DNA from: CAWBRT01 sp963814745
GTDB taxonomy: Bacteria; Acidobacteriota; Terriglobia; Terriglobales; Acidobacteriaceae
Reading direction: 5' to 3'
Assembly (NCBI GenBank): GCA_963814745.1
Contig: CAWFEA010000003.1
Coordinates: 368,553-432,552 of the forward strand
DNA length: 64,000 nt
Shown here piece by piece: positions 44,744 through 52,740 of this stretch. Each line of letters opens with the position of its first letter. Within the stretch, counting starts at the first letter, position 1. Made by a program: the position numbers and the translations under genes. The notes beneath the pieces are model-generated. The model worked only from the letters and a program-made list of their open reading frames with translations, did not search any database and was not told where the DNA came from.

Positions 44744-45411
44744 GTACCCACGTCAACCATGCAACCACGATGGGGGATGCGCTGGCGCGCAATCTTCCCA
44801 AAGAGTTTCAAGCAGTGGTGGCCAACTGCATCGCCCACGGCCGACGCCGTTTTGTCGAGGTGGCGGCGAAGTTCCCCGAGGAATGCCGCTATGTGTTGGA
44901 GACATTGGGAGAGGTCTATAAGCATGATACTTTCTGCCGGGAGCAGGGGATGTCGCCGGAGGAGCGTCTCGGCTACCATCAAACCCACAGTGGCCCGCGG
45001 ATGAAAGAACTGGAGCAATGGTTCCGGGAACAGTTCGCGGATCGCAAGGTAGAGCCCAACTCTGGTTTAGGTCAAGCCATTACCTATATGCAGAACCATT
45101 GGCCGAAGCTAACCTTGTTTCTCCGCCAAGCGGGCGCACCGTTGGACAACAACCTTTGCGAGCGGGCCTTGAAGAAAGCCATTCTTCATCGAAAAAATGC
45201 GCTGTTCTACAAGACCCAGAACGGCGCCCACGTCGGCGACCTGTTCATGAGCCTGATTCACACCTGCCAGCTCTGTGGCGCCAATCCCTTCGACTATCTG
45301 ACCAAACTGCAGCAGCACGGCGAAGCGTTGTCCCGTAGTCCGCAGCCATGGATGCCCTGGAACTACCGCGACCTCCACGGAACCGACAGCATGATACCGA
45401 GTAGCGTATGA
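44744..45411 (+). pseudogene. IS66 transposase (tnpC), C-terminal half
   Basis: Only the C-terminal catalytic half of the ~500-residue IS66 transposase remains: NHATTMGDALARNLPKEFQAV, IAHGRRRFVEVAAKFPEECR, APLDNNLCERALKKAILHRKNALFYKT, and the terminal HTCQLCGANPFDYLTKLQQH. The N-terminal zinc-binding and first catalytic region was lost in the deletion that fused it to tnpB, so the element cannot be autonomous. Confidence 0.8.
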
Positions 45412-45447
45412 TGATCTCCACCTGGCCGAAAACAATCGTCTTCGAAT

Positions 45448-45597
45448 GGGAAGCGTCTAGGTCGGCCACCAACCGCGGCGCAGAAGCACGGCCAAGTGCA
45501 GGGTCTCTATCGTGCGGGCGTCAGCAAGGCTGAGATCGCCCGCCGCCTCGAAATCGAGCGCACCTCGGTGCGCCGCATTCTGACAGAGCGGTTATAG
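45448..45597 (+). pseudogene. Serine resolvase C-terminal fragment
   Basis: About 49 codons ending at TAG 45597 read GKRLGRPPTAAQKHGQ, GLYRAGVSKAEIARRLEIER, TSVRRILTERL, the DNA-binding helix-turn-helix tail of Tn3-type resolvase/invertases. The catalytic N-terminus is absent. It ends one base before the next gene, a pairing seen on plasmids and transposons. Confidence 0.75.
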
Positions 45598-45598
45598 C

Positions 45599-46252
45599 AT
45601 GCCCCCGAAAAAGCTTTGGATGCCGCAGGAAGTGTATCCACTCAAGGTCACTCTGCTGGGCACAACCCCGCCCATCTGGCGTCGCCTGTTGGTGCCTGCA
45701 GAGATGACGTTGGCGCAGTTGCACGATGTGCGGCAACGGGCGATGGAGTGGGAGAACTGCCACATGCATGAGTTCCAGATCGGCCAAAAGCGCTTTGGTA
45801 AACCCGATCCAACCGACAAGGGCATGGGCCTGCCAGCCATCGGCGATGAGCGTACGGTGCGGTTGTTCACCGTGCTCGGCAAGGTCGGCGCCAAGGCAGT
45901 GTATACCTACGACTTCGGCGATAACTGGCAACATGGCATCGTCACGGAAAACGTGCTGACGCCGGAGGCGGGCAAGACCTATCCGGTATGCGTGGGTGGA
46001 AAACGCCATGGTCCGCCCGAGGACTGCGGCGGTGCCCCCGGCGATTACAACCTACTGCGTGCCATCAGTGACCCGGACCACGACCAACATGAGGAAATGC
46101 TGGAGTGGCTGGACGACCATTTTGATCCAGAAGCTTTTTCCCTCGATGACATCAACCGAAGACTGGCACCGCCCCAGCGACGCCGGCAAAGAAGTAAGAC
46201 TACGCAGCCTGACCGAAAGCACACGACAAGGATGCAGCCGAAACCAGCTTGA
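45599..46252 (+). CDS. Plasmid pRiA4b ORF-3 family protein
   Basis: A 217-residue protein of the pRiA4b ORF-3 family: YPLKVTLLGTTPPIWRRLLVPAEMTLAQLHDV at the start, YTYDFGDNWQHGIVTENVL in the centre, CVGGKRHGPPEDCGGAPGDYNLL and DPDHDQHEEMLEWLDDHFDPEAFSLDDINRRL near the end. The family is common on plasmids and beside IS elements; its biochemical role is not established. It appears intact. Confidence 0.88.
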   Translation: MPPKKLWMPQEVYPLKVTLLGTTPPIWRRLLVPAEMTLAQLHDVRQRAMEWENCHMHEFQIGQKRFGKPDPTDKGMGLPAIGDERTVRLFTVLGKVGAKAVYTYDFGDNWQHGIVTENVLTPEAGKTYPVCVGGKRHGPPEDCGGAPGDYNLLRAISDPDHDQHEEMLEWLDDHFDPEAFSLDDINRRLAPPQRRRQRSKTTQPDRKHTTRMQPKPA

Positions 46253-47030
46253 CGCTTGGGCCTTAGCGTCGCCCAAAAATTCGCCGGGGTTACCGATAAT
46301 GATCCCTACCCCCGGTGGCCCGAGCATAGGCCCCTATCTCGAATTAGCGCGTGACGTTTTCTAACGGCATCGCCAAGGCCTGCCACAATTCGTCTGAGGC
46401 CTTCTGGCAACCCGGATGTACCTCGGGGAGCGTCAGAACGTAAATGCCGCACATGGAGTCACGGTGCCCAGCTACCAGTCGAGGACGACTGACAGTCTTT
46501 TTTTCCCGCGGTTTCGAATGTAAAGCAGCTTGCTTGACGCTTTGGTCCTTAATGTCGCCAAACAATCCGCGGCATCGGCCCATCTATCATCCCGGTCTGG
46601 ATGGAGTAACCGGGAAAGACCGGGAAAGGTCCGACAGCACAGTCAAGCCGATAGCAGTTTGACGGCTGATTACCAGATCACCCACAAAATTCGCCGGGAC
46701 CGTTGACCGTCAAGCTCCTTAGAAAACGCTGGAAAAATCCAAAAGTTCGCTGGGGCAACTGATGGCTGGGGGGTGCCCCTATGGCGTTGGGCACAGCCGC
46801 CCCTCTCCGCGCTCGGAATTCAGGGACTTAGGTGATGGCCGCGAATAGGGATTTCGGGACATTCCCCGCGCCCCAGTTTCCGGGTTGCCGACTAACCGGG
46901 CACAACCGGAATAATAGCAAGTTCAGTGGACGCCAGCGCGTTCCCCGTACTATTCCGCACAACGAGCGCGACTCATTCCCTTGAATGCTCCAGAGAGCGA
47001 AGCCAAGGTTGCGTGGGTTGGCGCGAATTT
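46253..47030. other. Non-coding stretch with degenerate direct repeats
   Basis: About 780 bp without a supported gene. Two related blocks, one near 46247-46290 (agcttgacgcttgggcctta, then gcgtcgcccaaaaattcgcc) and one near 46530-46570, look like diverged copies. A third fragment (acaaaattcgccggga) lies at ~46685. These may be worn transposon ends. Confidence 0.4.
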
Positions 47031-47879
47031 CTATTGTCCGTACTGCTGTTTAAGCTGCGCCTCGAAGGCCGCATAGGGCTGCGCGCCGACGATGACGGTG
47101 CCGTCCAACTGATCCCCATTGGTCTTCCCGAGCAGGAAACTCGGGGTGCCGGAGATGCCCTGTGCATTAGCAACGTCCGCCGCCTTCTTGATCTCGGCGG
47201 AATACTTGCTGCTGCCAACACAAGCCTTGAAACGTTCCACGTCAAGTTGTGGGACCTGACGAGCGTAACCGAGGATGGCATCGGCTTCCAGTTGAGCAGC
47301 GTTCGAGATGAGCAGGTTACGCATCTCCCAAAACTTGTTCTGCTCGCCCGCGCAGCGCGCCGCCTGGGAGGCTTTGGCGGCATTGCTATGAAACTCCAGC
47401 GGCAGGTCCCAGGAGATCAGCCGCAGCTTGCCGGTATCAATCCACTCTTTCTTAATCTGCTCGAAAGCACCGGTATGGAAGGCCCGGCAGAACGGACATT
47501 GGTAGTCCGAAAATTCAACCAGAGTCAGGGGCGCGTCTCTGCGTCCCAACACCTGCAGGCCGCTGACGTTCACCTTGGCGCTGGTCGCCTGCGGAGGCTG
47601 CGATGGTTGTGCCTGCGGTGCCGCGGCTGGCGCCGCTGCCTGTTGCCGCTCCATGGCCTGTCGCAGCAAACGCAGTTCGGCGGCAATGGCGCCACTTCCT
47701 TGCTCGGTCTCCAGCAACTTCCTGATCTGGCGCAGCTCATTCAGGATTTGCTCCGCCTGGTCGCGCGTAAGGTCTGCACTCCGCGGCTTTGCCGTGCCCG
47801 GTGCCTGCGCGTAAGACATGGAGAAAAGAATGAGTACGGCTGCCAACAGCCGCAGAGTGCGATCTACCAAAGAACCCAT
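47031..47879 (-). CDS. Secreted DsbA-like thiol:disulfide oxidoreductase
   Basis: A 282-residue periplasmic thioredoxin-fold protein. The signal peptide is residues 1-25 (LLAAVLILFSMSYA-QA), then a coiled-coil region (~38-75, LTRDQAEQILNELRQIRKLLE), an Ala/Gln/Pro linker, and a thioredoxin_4/DsbA domain with the active-site CPFC in EFSDYQCPFCRAFH (Cys ~129 and 132). The cis-Pro loop is GTPSFLLGK. It would introduce or shuffle disulfides outside the cytoplasm. It follows, on the same strand 196 bp downstream, a giant secreted cysteine-rich protein that is an obvious candidate client. Confidence 0.92.
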   Translation of the reverse strand: MGSLVDRTLRLLAAVLILFSMSYAQAPGTAKPRSADLTRDQAEQILNELRQIRKLLETEQGSGAIAAELRLLRQAMERQQAAAPAAAPQAQPSQPPQATSAKVNVSGLQVLGRRDAPLTLVEFSDYQCPFCRAFHTGAFEQIKKEWIDTGKLRLISWDLPLEFHSNAAKASQAARCAGEQNKFWEMRNLLISNAAQLEADAILGYARQVPQLDVERFKACVGSSKYSAEIKKAADVANAQGISGTPSFLLGKTNGDQLDGTVIVGAQPYAAFEAQLKQQYGQ

Positions 47880-48075
47880 GGTCCCTCCCCGGAATAGTTA
47901 TAGTTAAAGACTGCCTTACTCAAATTTAGTCTCAAAAAATCTCCGGCAACCGCAAATCAAGGCTTGGTGAATGCCTCGCTGCCTAAGGTTACTGCAAAGG
48001 CATCCGCAGCGAAACCACCAAAACCCCTTACCTTTGTCACTCGCTCACCGTACTGCCGGCCGGCAGTGGCGCTCC

Positions 48076-51000
48076 TTATCGCCGCACCGCCCCATGGCGC
48101 GTATTGGCCTTGACCCCTCCCGATCCAGCCTCGGACCCAGGCTCCGTATCGGAAGGGGTATCGGAACTGGAAGCGGTGCCTTGGACGCACATGCCGTAAC
48201 CGCAATACCCGCCATTGGTGGTATCGCACACGGTACCGCAACTACCGCAGTTGTTGGAATCGCTGGTCACATCCACACAGGTTCCCTTGCATGCCATCTG
48301 TGGTGACGCACAGACCGGGCTGCACTTGCCGGTAATGCACTGGGGCGTGCTGTTCGGGCATGCGTTGCCGCATTCGCCGCAATTGTTCCAATCAATCAGA
48401 ATCGCGGTGCATTTGCCGCTGCAGCTTATTGTACCTGCCGGGCACTGGCACTTGCCTGCCGTGCAGACTTGGGTTGCCGCGCAGACCGTGCCGCAGGCGC
48501 CGCAGTTGACGGAGCTTGTTTGCAGGTTGGTGCAGGCCCCGCTACAGATTGTCTGGCTGCTTGCGCAGGTGACGCAGCTCCCCGCCGCGCAGGTGGCACC
48601 TGTCGAACAGGTGTGACCGCAGAAGCCGCAATTATTGTTGTCGGATTGCAGGTTGGCGCAGGTGTTACCACAGAGTGTCTGACCGCTCGAACAGGTTACA
48701 GGAGTCTGGCAACTGCCCCCGCCGCAGACTTTGCCGCTCGCGCATGCCGTGCCACAGGTACCACAGTTCTTGGCGTCGGTTTGCAGGTTAGTGCAGGTGC
48801 TGCCGCAGAGGGTTTCCGTACAAGTGCTGCACGTGCCGCCCGAGCAGTAGACGCCGGTACCAGCCGGGCACCACGAACTACAGCCGCCGCAGTGATTAAT
48901 ATCGGTACTCAGGTTGTAGCAAACGTTGTTGCATGCCGTCAGGCCGCTGGCGCAGCTGATGGGGGCCGCGCACGCGCCCGAATAACAGTATTGCCCGGCC
49001 GGGCACACCTTGCCGCACGCGCCACAGTTATTGGAGTCGGTCTGCGTACTCGTGCAGGAGCCGCTGCAATAGCTTTGACCGCTCGGGCAACTCGTGCAAC
49101 TTCCGTTCCAGCAGTACATGCCGCTCGCACCCGAGCAATACGTGCCACACGAACCGCAGTTGTTGCTGTCGGTTTGCGTATTGACACAGGCGTTGCCGCA
49201 CCATGTCTGGCCGCTGGGACACTGGCAGACGCCACTGGTGTACGCCGTCGCGGCGGGTGGGCAGCAACCGGCTGACTGCCGCGAACTGCTGTCCGTACCC
49301 AGCAAGCAGGTTGTGCCGGTGGCGCAGGTGTTGCCGCAGAATCCGCAGTTATTCGGACCGAAGGCCGTGCAGGCGTATGCATAATTACTGCCGAGATTCG
49401 TCCAACAAGAAAGCGGCTTCGGGAAACTGCTGACCCCCGGAATTGTTCCCGAACAGACTTGGCACTGGCCCGCGACGCAGGCCATGTTGGCCTGGTTGCC
49501 CATGTAGCCGCTGCAGGCCTGGTTGCAGGCCCCACAGTTGTAGAGATCGGTGTTGGTATTGGTGCAAGAGCCCACGCCGCCCGTTGTGGGGGTGCAGTAT
49601 GTCTGGCCGAGCGGGCAGGCCCGGGTGGCAGGCTGGCAAAACTCAAAAGCAGGCCCCCTGTCGGTACCCTGGCAGATCTCGCCGGTGCTACAGCAGGCAC
49701 CGTTGCAAATTACTCCGCTTGCACAGGTTACGCAGTTGCCGCCGGAGCATATCTGGTTGCTTGAACAGGTGACGCCGCACGTGCCGCAGGCATAGGTGTT
49801 TGTGCCGCTAACGCAAACATTGATCGATGGACTGTACTGATAAGGAACATACGCGCATGAGGGTTGCTGGCCATTGGGACAGACGCATTGTCCGTTAACG
49901 CAGGTCTCTCCAATCATGCCGGCGGAGCACATGTTGTTACAACTGCCGCAGTTGTTCGTATCCGTGGAGGTATTGACGCATTGCCCATTGCAGGCGGTCA
50001 TTCCCGTCGGACAGCTAGTCATGCAGGTGGAGTACGGACTGGTGGTGGATGCTTTTCCGCACACTTGGCCGGTGGCACAGCAAACGCCGTTACACGCCAC
50101 TCCGCTCGCGCAAGTACTGCAGGCGCCAGCGGAACAATTGGAAGCCGCCGCATAACAGCTACTGCCGCCGTTACTGAGGCAACCACCGCAATTGTTCGGG
50201 TCGGTATTCGTATTGACGCAGGTTCCGTCGCACATGGTGGCGCCAGCCGTGCACACCTGGTGGCACTGGCCCGCCAAACACACGGCGATGCTGTTACCAG
50301 CAGAAGGGCAAACATTGCCGCAGGCGCCGCAGTTTTGCACGCTGGTCGTGGTGTCCGCGCAATAACCGTTGCAGTTGGTGGTTCCGCTGGCGCACTGATT
50401 GACATCGCCGGATGCGGTTGGCCGGTATCGCACCACCACCTTATACGACGGAGCAGCCTGAGACGAACTGCTGGGACAATACAGCGCCTGCGATGCTGCC
50501 AGGCGCAGCACGCTGCCCTGGCTGAACGGCAACGATTCAGAGTCGGAATCCACCTCCGTGTTCGAAGGCTGCAGCACGACATCGCGTCCGACTGTGCCGG
50601 CCGCGTTAACCAACGACAGTAACGGCGGAGCGCAGTTTGGGTCTGTAACCGGGCTGCCGGTGGTGACCGCCACGCCAGTGACTGTGATTGCCTGGTCGAG
50701 AGCAAGACGATAGCTGTCCGAAGACACCGGAAGCGTATTCAAAGGAGTATTTACATATGCCGTTAAATACCCCGACTGCGAGCCGCCGCTTCCGCCCGCG
50801 CTTACGCAGGTGACGGTGCCGTCCTGATTGATCTGCGAAATCGCACCGCTAGGGCAGTTCCCGGTCACCCGTTTTTGAAACACAGTCGGATCAACGCCCA
50901 AAGTGGTCGCGCTGAGAGTCGTCGTCGTAACCAGACCAGCGCCGATGCCGATAGGCGGGGCCGCCGTCGTCTGGGTCGTGCCGTCCTGGAAGATGAGCCC

Positions 51001-52152
51001 GCCACCGCTGTTCGCCGTGAGTTTGATGTTGCCGTTCACCTCCAGCGTCACCGGCGCGGGCAACGGACTCGGCGGCGTCCCGCCCGGGTTCGAAGTCCCG
51101 ATGCCCAGGTTGCCGGCGTTGTCGAGGCGCATCCGCTCCGCCTGATAGTTAGTTCCCAGCGCGGTGGTATTGAACTGCATGTAGGTGCTCTGCGCCGTGG
51201 TGGACCAGGTTTCGTTGGCGTGTATGATCAGCGCCCCGCGACCGCCGGAAAAGCCTCCCGTACTGCCCGACACCGGACCCGTCCAGCCTCGGCCGGTGAA
51301 GCCGCCGATGATGTCGCCCGCCTGCACCACCGCCGGAGACGCCGGCGTCCCCCGCGCCGCCCGCGTGGCAAACGTCACCGCGTTCAGCGTGTTGCTGTAG
51401 ACATCCACAAACCCCGCCGCCGTGCTCGTCGAGACCACGTGCAAGGTCGCCGCCGGAGCCGTCGTCCCGATGCCCACGAATCCCGGAGTATACGAGCCCA
51501 TGCCCGCGCCGCTGCTGGTGTCGAAGATCATCGAGTTTTCGATGTCGCCCGTGCTGTTGTTGAATTTAGCCAAATAATTCGTGGTCCCTGTCGCCGTCGT
51601 CACGGGCAGGCTCGGACTTTGCGGCGTGGCCAACGCCACAATGCCGCCAGAGGCAGCATTCGCCGTCGCCGTAGTAGTAGTCGCCGCGCCGCTGACCGTC
51701 GGAGCCATTACGAACGCCGAGAGCGGTTGCCCGCCCAAAGTTTGCGCATCGCCCGCGGTCATCGCGTAGGGCACGCTTACTAGCATGACGCGCGCCTGCT
51801 CCGCTTGGCCTTCCGGCTGTATCCCCAGCCAACGCGCCTCGCCGGAGGCAAACAGGTCGAGCGGCACTCCGTTGGCGTGGTTGACGCCGAGATAGATCGT
51901 GTAACGACCTTTATCATCGACAGCGACGTTCTGCGTCTCCAGCCACAGCGGCGCCCCGCCGGTCTGCTCCGCATAGAGGGCAAAGGTCACGCCCACCGTA
52001 CTGCCGCTATCACCACTAATCGCGCCGCTCACTTTAATCAGCGGAGGCACCGTGGCGGCTGTCGCGGTAGCGGGCGGCTGCGCCCAACAGGAAGCAACCA
52101 CGAAGATGACCAAGAAGAAAACTGCGAAAAAAGGAAATAATAGGCGACGCAT
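48076..52152 (-). CDS. Giant secreted cysteine-rich repeat protein
   Basis: A 1358-residue protein. The start is ATG 52152 (MRRLLFPFFAVFFLVIFVVA, a signal peptide) because GAGGAG precedes it; an upstream in-frame start at 52224 lacks one. Residues ~30-600 are beta-rich and tail-fibre-like (FVGIGTTAPAATLHVVST, LGIGTSNPGG, LEVNGNIKL). From ~610 to the end there are about 14 repeats of the type CNGxCVNTxTDxxNCGxCGxxC. I count roughly 125 cysteines in ~700 residues, implying a heavily disulfide-bonded rod. Such repeats occur in myxobacterial and acidobacterial surface proteins. It is probably surface-exposed or secreted; ligand unknown. Confidence 0.85.
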   Translation of the reverse strand: MRRLLFPFFAVFFLVIFVVASCWAQPPATATAATVPPLIKVSGAISGDSGSTVGVTFALYAEQTGGAPLWLETQNVAVDDKGRYTIYLGVNHANGVPLDLFASGEARWLGIQPEGQAEQARVMLVSVPYAMTAGDAQTLGGQPLSAFVMAPTVSGAATTTTATANAASGGIVALATPQSPSLPVTTATGTTNYLAKFNNSTGDIENSMIFDTSSGAGMGSYTPGFVGIGTTAPAATLHVVSTSTAAGFVDVYSNTLNAVTFATRAARGTPASPAVVQAGDIIGGFTGRGWTGPVSGSTGGFSGGRGALIIHANETWSTTAQSTYMQFNTTALGTNYQAERMRLDNAGNLGIGTSNPGGTPPSPLPAPVTLEVNGNIKLTANSGGGLIFQDGTTQTTAAPPIGIGAGLVTTTTLSATTLGVDPTVFQKRVTGNCPSGAISQINQDGTVTCVSAGGSGGSQSGYLTAYVNTPLNTLPVSSDSYRLALDQAITVTGVAVTTGSPVTDPNCAPPLLSLVNAAGTVGRDVVLQPSNTEVDSDSESLPFSQGSVLRLAASQALYCPSSSSQAAPSYKVVVRYRPTASGDVNQCASGTTNCNGYCADTTTSVQNCGACGNVCPSAGNSIAVCLAGQCHQVCTAGATMCDGTCVNTNTDPNNCGGCLSNGGSSCYAAASNCSAGACSTCASGVACNGVCCATGQVCGKASTTSPYSTCMTSCPTGMTACNGQCVNTSTDTNNCGSCNNMCSAGMIGETCVNGQCVCPNGQQPSCAYVPYQYSPSINVCVSGTNTYACGTCGVTCSSNQICSGGNCVTCASGVICNGACCSTGEICQGTDRGPAFEFCQPATRACPLGQTYCTPTTGGVGSCTNTNTDLYNCGACNQACSGYMGNQANMACVAGQCQVCSGTIPGVSSFPKPLSCWTNLGSNYAYACTAFGPNNCGFCGNTCATGTTCLLGTDSSSRQSAGCCPPAATAYTSGVCQCPSGQTWCGNACVNTQTDSNNCGSCGTYCSGASGMYCWNGSCTSCPSGQSYCSGSCTSTQTDSNNCGACGKVCPAGQYCYSGACAAPISCASGLTACNNVCYNLSTDINHCGGCSSWCPAGTGVYCSGGTCSTCTETLCGSTCTNLQTDAKNCGTCGTACASGKVCGGGSCQTPVTCSSGQTLCGNTCANLQSDNNNCGFCGHTCSTGATCAAGSCVTCASSQTICSGACTNLQTSSVNCGACGTVCAATQVCTAGKCQCPAGTISCSGKCTAILIDWNNCGECGNACPNSTPQCITGKCSPVCASPQMACKGTCVDVTSDSNNCGSCGTVCDTTNGGYCGYGMCVQGTASSSDTPSDTEPGSEAGSGGVKANTRHGAVRR

Positions 52153-52487
52153 ACGAATCTCCTCATGCACAGCACAAAGCTTGAATTTCGCAAAGGCTGA
52201 CAGCTTCGGTGGCCCGTGGCCCAATTAAGGAACTTGCGAATACACGCGACTCATACCCGGGGATAGGAACTCCGTACCGCTGACGAGCGGGACCACACGG
52301 CGTCCCTCAAACAGAAACCTGGAGGAAGATGTGGAGAAAGTAGCACACAAAAATCCAGAGTACAAGATTTTCATGGTGCGCCGAAGCATTACGAGCGGGT
52401 GACGTTAGAACCCTATCGGGACTGCCCTGAGGAGAGGACGTAGGTGGGTGGTGCTCGAGGCAGTTTCGATAGGGTCGTTTGAAGGGA
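52153..52487. other. Upstream region of the cysteine-rich protein gene
   Basis: About 335 bp with no gene call. It should contain the promoter for the minus-strand cysteine-rich protein gene, but I cannot place -35/-10 boxes confidently. Confidence 0.35.
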
Positions 52488-52511
52488 GCCGCTAGCGTAT
52501 GCGGCGGACGC
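52488..52511 (-). repeat. Dispersed stem-loop repeat, variant copy d
   Basis: gccgctagcgtatgcggcgg followed by acgc is an inverted, slightly longer variant of the repeat at 52715-52740 (GCGTCCGCCGCA ... AGCGGC). With copy c it encloses ~200 bp that contain one small open frame. Confidence 0.5.
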
Positions 52512-52521
52512 GGTGTGGTCG

Positions 52522-52680
52522 ATGGGATTTCAATCGATTTTCGCCTGGAAAGACTTGCCAGAAGCGGGTTTCACCCAAAAAGCAGTTATTGATGCCTATC
52601 GATCTTTCCATGAACGCTTTCCCCGTCAGTGGCCTCATCGTGGCGCAAAACCGATCCTTCCTCAAGCCTTGCAAGCCTAG
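52522..52680 (+). CDS. Possible small protein (52 residues)
   Basis: ATG 52522 opens MGFQSIFAWKDLPEAGFTQK, then AVIDAYRSFHERFPRQWPHR and GAKPILPQALQA. The composition is protein-like, and the frame is open a little upstream. It lies between inverted copies d and c of the stem-loop repeat. It could be a transposon-borne peptide or the end of a decayed gene. No family recognised. Confidence 0.3.
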   Translation: MGFQSIFAWKDLPEAGFTQKAVIDAYRSFHERFPRQWPHRGAKPILPQALQA

Positions 52681-52714
52681 AAACTCCCATGCCCTCTCCC
52701 TCGAGCACGCGCCA

Positions 52715-52740
52715 GCGTCCGCCGCACCAGCGGCTTCGTT
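52715..52740 (+). repeat. Dispersed stem-loop repeat, copy c, at the intron 5' junction
   Basis: The 26 bases are identical to the start of copy b (43842-43867). Here the repeat ends exactly at the 5' end of the group II intron (GTGTG at 52741). The stem GCCGC-ACCA-GCGGC followed by TTCGTT fits the stem-loop targets that group IIC introns use. Confidence 0.65.

Noticed and set aside
46926..47897. A 323-codon plus-strand open frame
   Set aside because: It lies opposite the DsbA-like gene, which has a signal peptide, CPFC motif and cis-Pro loop; the plus-strand product has no recognisable domain and is a shadow of GC-rich coding DNA.
48215..50622. Regularly spaced repeats resembling a CRISPR array
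   Set aside because: The periodicity comes from cysteine-rich protein repeats (NCGxCG) inside one long reading frame; repeat units diverge, spacing varies, and there are no cas genes.
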